A model generated the notes under the pieces. The model saw only the letters and a list, made by a program, of their open reading frames with translations, had not been told where the DNA came from and ran no database searches. From positions 3,100,001-3,164,000 of the forward strand of contig NZ_CP133720.1 of assembly GCF_031326225.1 (NCBI RefSeq): a DNA stretch of 64,000 bases, written 5' to 3'. The position numbers were made by a program, and so were the translations under genes. Origin of the DNA: Undibacterium cyanobacteriorum. GTDB taxonomy: Bacteria > Pseudomonadota > Gammaproteobacteria > Burkholderiales > Burkholderiaceae_D. This document shows positions 60,195 through 64,000 of the stretch, piece by piece (within the stretch, counting starts at the first letter, position 1; each line of letters opens with the position of its first letter).

Positions 60195-63068
60195 TTACAG
60201 CTGTTCGTTGTTGAATTCAGCGAGAAAGATCGCGGCATTCGGCGTGATATCGAGAGGCAAGCGATATTCAAACTGTCGTTCGACATCAAAACCTGCTTGG
60301 CGTAAATTGTCTAAGAAATCGCTGACTGCAAACTGAGCTGGGCGATACGCCAAACTGCCTTTGCGATTCCAGTCCGCCCACGGATGTTGTTTTTGGATGT
60401 GCGGCCCGATCTGCGAATTCATCACGACCACTTTACCGACCGTTTCTAAAACCGGGCGTGTAATGCTTCCTAGCGGAGCTTGATACGCGTCGGTACTCCC
60501 TAACTCGCAACGATAGCCAGGCACATTATTGGGGATGCTAATGGTCGCATAAGGCGTGCATTTTTGCGTATGGAACCATTGTCGCGCGAGGTAGAATTTT
60601 CCGGCGAGCGCATTGGAGCTTCCATCATTAGTGAAGCGACATTGGTTAAAAACAAAACCATAGGCGCTACGCAAATTCGTATTGGGCGCAACGACGTATG
60701 AAGTCGAACGGTCGCCCAAAGATTTAATTTCGCAGCGATAGAAATAAGCGGTCGTATCACCAAAAATGAAATCCACATTTCCTTCCACATAGGATTGATG
60801 GAAGAAACTACGCACGCTTTGGCCTAACTTACTCGAACGCAAATACAAGGTATCTTGAAAGCCATGCAGACGAATATTTTCAAACTGCACTTTGTCAGCA
60901 CCCTCCACCATTAAGGCCACCGCCTGGTGATGCACCACGACCACCGGCGCTGTACCCGCTGTCGCTCCACAACTACTGTTGGGGCATTCGGCATTTTGAT
61001 CATTCGGTTCTTTGTTCGGTTCTTTGTTATAAGCGTTCTCTAGCGTGATGTTTTTGATTTGAAAACCAGCGCCGCGTATCCAAGCAACCGCACTTCCATT
61101 GGTGCCGATCACCTGACGGCCTTTAATGCTGTCGTACATCTCTACAATACTTGCATCGAGTCCCGTAAATTGAGCACCAAAACGTTCGCTATACACACGC
61201 CCCAGTAGTGCGGCATGCAAATTCGCCACGATCTTGGTCTTGCTTGCATCACTCACCGTTGAATACAAGGTGATCGGTACTGCTGTCGCTGGCACATATA
61301 GAAGCTCGCGATATTCCGCTGGCGCTACCTCGATATATAAACGTTGCTTCGCGCCGCCTTTGGCGAGCATGGCACGTCCATCGATAAGCGCTTGCTGGAT
61401 CGCTGCTTGTATCGTATGAAATTGCGTTTTACCATCGGCCACAGCCTGTCGATTGACACGGTAATCCGGCTGAAAGCGATTCTGCGTGACTAGCGGATCC
61501 TGCAGTGGAAACCACGGATCTTTTCTTTCCTTGCCAGCCTCACCTACCCATTGTAAGACTTCGTCCATCTCGTACATGCGCGCTTGCGCTGCGCTCAATT
61601 GAGGACGGAAGTTGAACGCTTCTCGCACTGGGAAAGGGGCAAAACGCTGCTGGCATTGCGCTGCCGCTGTTGATGCGATGACGCTGTCCGCGCTCAGTGC
61701 CGCAATCAAACGCGCTTGCTCATCACTAGGATTTTGGCTATTCCAGCTTTGCTGGCCTACGCGCGCTTCGAGATGTTCTATGGTCCACTTAGAATTCGCC
61801 GCGACACTGACGTGATCTAGATTCAAATGCAAAGGCAGCTTGGCATCAAACCCACGCAATATGATATTGCCAGGAGTGAGGCTGTGCACGTTTTGCATGG
61901 TGACCGAGCGATAGTCGGGCAAGGCATTACCGCTGGCTTTAGGGTTATAGCGTGTATCAATATCGAGTGGACGTTTGATATCACGCAGGCAAACGTCTTC
62001 GTAACGAATATTTTCTACTACACCACCTCGCGACACATCGCTTTTAATTCGCAAACCCGACGTCGTACCTTGCATACTTAAATCGCGCACCAAGACATTG
62101 CGCACGCCACCCACCGTTTCACTACCGATCGACATCCCATGGCCGCTATAGAATTGGTTATGCAAGACCGATACATTTTCTACTGCACCATTGCTACCGC
62201 CTTTGATGGCGATATTGTCGTCACCTGTACGAATAGCGCTATGGGCAATCGTGATATTGCGCGACGAAATAGGATCAATACCATCGGTATTGCGGGCATC
62301 ACTCGGCGTATCAATGACGACCGACCATGCCGTAAAGCCATCAACACGATTGAGGGTGACGTGGAAGTTAGGCGAATTGTGCAAGCGCACTTGATACAGT
62401 GTGATCTCGCGTGAACGATTCACTTCGATCAAGCGCGGCACATTGTGCTCATTGTTTTCACGCTGCGCCCGTCTGGCCATTTGCCACCAGCTTTCCGTCT
62501 TGCCTTTGACCAGTCGCCCACCTTGTCCATCAATTGCGCCGGGGCCGTAGATACCGCTATTTTGCGCGTCCTCGATACGAATGAAGGTCTGACATTGGCG
62601 CCCTCTTTCAGAATTCACGCCGCACAATCCAGCCCCCGCAGTTTTATCGTACAAGCTCGGATCACGGCTGGCGTATAGCGTTACATCGCGATCAATTCGC
62701 AAAGACACACCGCTAGGAATACGCAAAGGGCCAGAAACAAAACTATCGCGTTCATTGTTGGCCGCCAATTGCACCGCTTGTCCTTGCGGACATTGGTCCA
62801 GCGCCATTTGAATCTTCGCCGTTTCCACCTTAACTTCCTCAGTGGCTGTCGCTTCCGCAGTCGAGTAAGTGGCGGTCAGCACAGTACAGACGCGTGGCAG
62901 CCGAGGTTCTGTGACCTGTCGACTATCTTGCGCCCAACTAGCGGGCACAATTAAAACAATTGTCGAAAGCACCGCAGCAAGATTCACTGCAATAAAGCCG
63001 GATTTTGAGAGTCTCATCATCGATGTGAAATAGGTTTGATCTGTCGTTGCGGATTGGGATGGCGTCAT
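60195..63068 (-). CDS. GH28-CE8 fusion: polygalacturonase plus pectin methylesterase
   Basis: A 957-residue secreted enzyme with two domains. The signal region is SKSGFIAVNLAAVLSTIVLIVPASWAQ after a 17-residue leader. Residues about 80-430 form a GH28 beta-helix: NTDGIDPISSRNI, RTGDDNIAIKGG, YSGHGMSIGSE and SGLRIKSD. Residues about 560-940 form a CE8 pectin methylesterase, with the two Asp at 739 (GFQDTLY) and 766 (VEGNVDFIFG) and the LARQW end motif. One protein can thus demethylate pectin and cut the free galacturonan. The start could also be at 63020 or 63017. It follows the esterase by 10 bases. Confidence 0.9.
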   Translation of the reverse strand: MTPSQSATTDQTYFTSMMRLSKSGFIAVNLAAVLSTIVLIVPASWAQDSRQVTEPRLPRVCTVLTATYSTAEATATEEVKVETAKIQMALDQCPQGQAVQLAANNERDSFVSGPLRIPSGVSLRIDRDVTLYASRDPSLYDKTAGAGLCGVNSERGRQCQTFIRIEDAQNSGIYGPGAIDGQGGRLVKGKTESWWQMARRAQRENNEHNVPRLIEVNRSREITLYQVRLHNSPNFHVTLNRVDGFTAWSVVIDTPSDARNTDGIDPISSRNITIAHSAIRTGDDNIAIKGGSNGAVENVSVLHNQFYSGHGMSIGSETVGGVRNVLVRDLSMQGTTSGLRIKSDVSRGGVVENIRYEDVCLRDIKRPLDIDTRYNPKASGNALPDYRSVTMQNVHSLTPGNIILRGFDAKLPLHLNLDHVSVAANSKWTIEHLEARVGQQSWNSQNPSDEQARLIAALSADSVIASTAAAQCQQRFAPFPVREAFNFRPQLSAAQARMYEMDEVLQWVGEAGKERKDPWFPLQDPLVTQNRFQPDYRVNRQAVADGKTQFHTIQAAIQQALIDGRAMLAKGGAKQRLYIEVAPAEYRELLYVPATAVPITLYSTVSDASKTKIVANLHAALLGRVYSERFGAQFTGLDASIVEMYDSIKGRQVIGTNGSAVAWIRGAGFQIKNITLENAYNKEPNKEPNDQNAECPNSSCGATAGTAPVVVVHHQAVALMVEGADKVQFENIRLHGFQDTLYLRSSKLGQSVRSFFHQSYVEGNVDFIFGDTTAYFYRCEIKSLGDRSTSYVVAPNTNLRSAYGFVFNQCRFTNDGSSNALAGKFYLARQWFHTQKCTPYATISIPNNVPGYRCELGSTDAYQAPLGSITRPVLETVGKVVVMNSQIGPHIQKQHPWADWNRKGSLAYRPAQFAVSDFLDNLRQAGFDVERQFEYRLPLDITPNAAIFLAEFNNEQL

Positions 63069-63078
63069 CTTCTAGACT

Positions 63079-63957
63079 CTATGGTTGCTTCAAGAGATAG
63101 GCATCCCATGATGGTTCGGCCTGTATCAACTCACGTAAGACCATCGTTGAAAAGAGACGTGCACCTTTCACACCGACATGGGTGCGATCAAATGCAGACT
63201 TTGGCGTACCTTGTGGTTCCACCGTCGCGGCTGTGTTCGCATTGGTATTAACATTTACTGGTGTCGTCGTTGATGCAACTAACACGACATTGGGCGGTGC
63301 CACTGCGAGGGTATCTGCTTCAACTTGCCCCATTGCCTGCACCGCTGCATAGCTCTCTGCATTCAAAGGCAGCAATAAGACATTTTTATCTTGAGCGATA
63401 TGCTCAACCACCTGTGCCCACGGAAGCAAATTGTTTTCTAAAACTTGGTCTCGGAAAGTCCTTCGCGTGAGTGGCGTAACGAGCACCGGAATGCCACCCC
63501 AAGCACGTACTTCATCGACATAACGCGCCATATTGACGGGAAATTCGGTTTTTAAATCAGTCGAACGACCAGGCTTTCCTGGTTGATCGTTATGACCAAA
63601 TTGAATCAACACCCAAGTCTTTACCTTCTTGTCGTTCAATAGGTGCTGTACTTGCTGCCATAGTCCTTCGGCTCGAAAACTGCCTGAGCTACGTCCGCCA
63701 CGCGCCAGATTAATACAATCAACCGCAGGCTTCAGCTGTGAACACAAAGCGTCACCATAGCCACTTTTACTCGCCATGGTGGAGTCGCCGACTAAGATCA
63801 GACGTCGTGGTTCTTGGGATTTGAATAAGCCTGCGTCATTACTTGGCGGAGCAAGATTTGCATGATTCGTATGATTCGCGCAGGCTGACAAGATCAACAG
63901 CGCGCTAGCGACCAACATGCCTCGCGCAAATTGAGTACGGTGAAACTTCTGGAACAT
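63079..63957 (-). CDS. Rhamnogalacturonan acetylesterase-like SGNH hydrolase (CE12 type)
   Basis: Removes acetyl groups from pectin/rhamnogalacturonan. The 292-residue protein is a lipoprotein by its N terminus (LVASALLILSACANH). SGNH/CE12 blocks are LILVGDSTMASKSGYGD, INLARGGRSSGSF, VLIQFGHNDQ and, near the end, FDRTHVGVKGARLFSTMVLREL with the catalytic Asp-x-x-His. It is the first gene of the pectin operon. The promoter should lie near or beyond the right end of the window. Confidence 0.88.
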   Translation of the reverse strand: MFQKFHRTQFARGMLVASALLILSACANHTNHANLAPPSNDAGLFKSQEPRRLILVGDSTMASKSGYGDALCSQLKPAVDCINLARGGRSSGSFRAEGLWQQVQHLLNDKKVKTWVLIQFGHNDQPGKPGRSTDLKTEFPVNMARYVDEVRAWGGIPVLVTPLTRRTFRDQVLENNLLPWAQVVEHIAQDKNVLLLPLNAESYAAVQAMGQVEADTLAVAPPNVVLVASTTTPVNVNTNANTAATVEPQGTPKSAFDRTHVGVKGARLFSTMVLRELIQAEPSWDAYLLKQP

Positions 63958-64000
63958 GATGTGATTCCTGTGGTGTTCGCTTGTACAAATTGTTTCTACT

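Noticed and set aside
63981..63988. TTGTACAA at the right end as a site of the FCD regulator
   Set aside because: It matches only the first half of the motif, is short enough to occur by chance, and the rest of the promoter lies beyond the window.

Overview
The window looks like chromosomal DNA of a betaproteobacterium, most likely Burkholderiales and probably an Oxalobacteraceae-type genus such as Undibacterium. The evidence is an EarP/EF-P pair of the arginine-rhamnosylation type (EF-P Arg32), a CobD/CbiB-family paralogue next to a CoA pyrophosphatase, the rpsP-rimM-trmD-rplS operon, an etfBA/acyl-CoA dehydrogenase cluster and many short exported Burkholderiales-type proteins. The genus is inferred. 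No rRNA, tRNA, CRISPR array, prophage or complete insertion sequence was seen.

Layout. 0.4-6.3 kb: an MltD-like lytic transglycosylase, then a leftward tonB-exbB-exbD-exbD-TPR cluster. 7.3-16.4 kb: housekeeping genes (fabI, a RhlE-type helicase, selD, tal, rnhA, a methyltransferase, gloB, earP, efp). 16.6-17.3 kb: two tandem paralogous small genes with the same C-terminal motif and nearly identical promoter geometry; I recognise no described family for them. 17.4-31.8 kb: CobD-like protein, Nudix CoA pyrophosphatase, the 30S/50S maturation operon, TM2 proteins, acyl-CoA dehydrogenase with its electron-transfer flavoprotein, a TusA-like protein, alaS and a glycerophosphodiesterase. 31.9-42.7 kb: CaiB/BaiF CoA-transferase, glycine-zipper lipoprotein, a YtrA-type GntR/ABC operon with a clear operator palindrome, an S9 peptidase, a secreted lipase-like lipoprotein and an M2 (ACE-like) dipeptidase.

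42.9-49.7 kb is a catabolic locus: an FCD-type GntR regulator, 5-dehydro-4-deoxyglucarate dehydratase, 2,5-dioxovalerate dehydrogenase, a sugar-acid MFS transporter and an SMP-30 lactonase. 58.2-64 kb is a leftward pectin operon: rhamnogalacturonan acetylesterase-like protein, a GH28-CE8 fusion (polygalacturonase plus pectin methylesterase) and a Tat-exported GH28. Together these outline de-esterification and hydrolysis of pectin outside the cytoplasm, uptake of uronate, and oxidation to 2-oxoglutarate. Uronate dehydrogenase and galactarate dehydratase are not in the window.

Between these loci (49.7-57.9 kb) lies an accessory stretch of thirteen mostly single, leftward, poorly characterised genes. 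Several look like polymorphic-toxin immunity families (YrhB/Imm35-like, Imm32-like, a DUF695-RraB protein) without toxins. A REP-like palindrome family is interspersed here, and one copy forms the end of a coding sequence. A second mosaic of REP-like elements, including a 146-bp duplication, sits before the uronate genes.

Coordinates of coding regions include the stop codon. Several starts were moved inward from the longest reading frame on the basis of ribosome binding sites and signal peptides; these are flagged. All functional statements rest on reading the sequences by eye; no database search was run.
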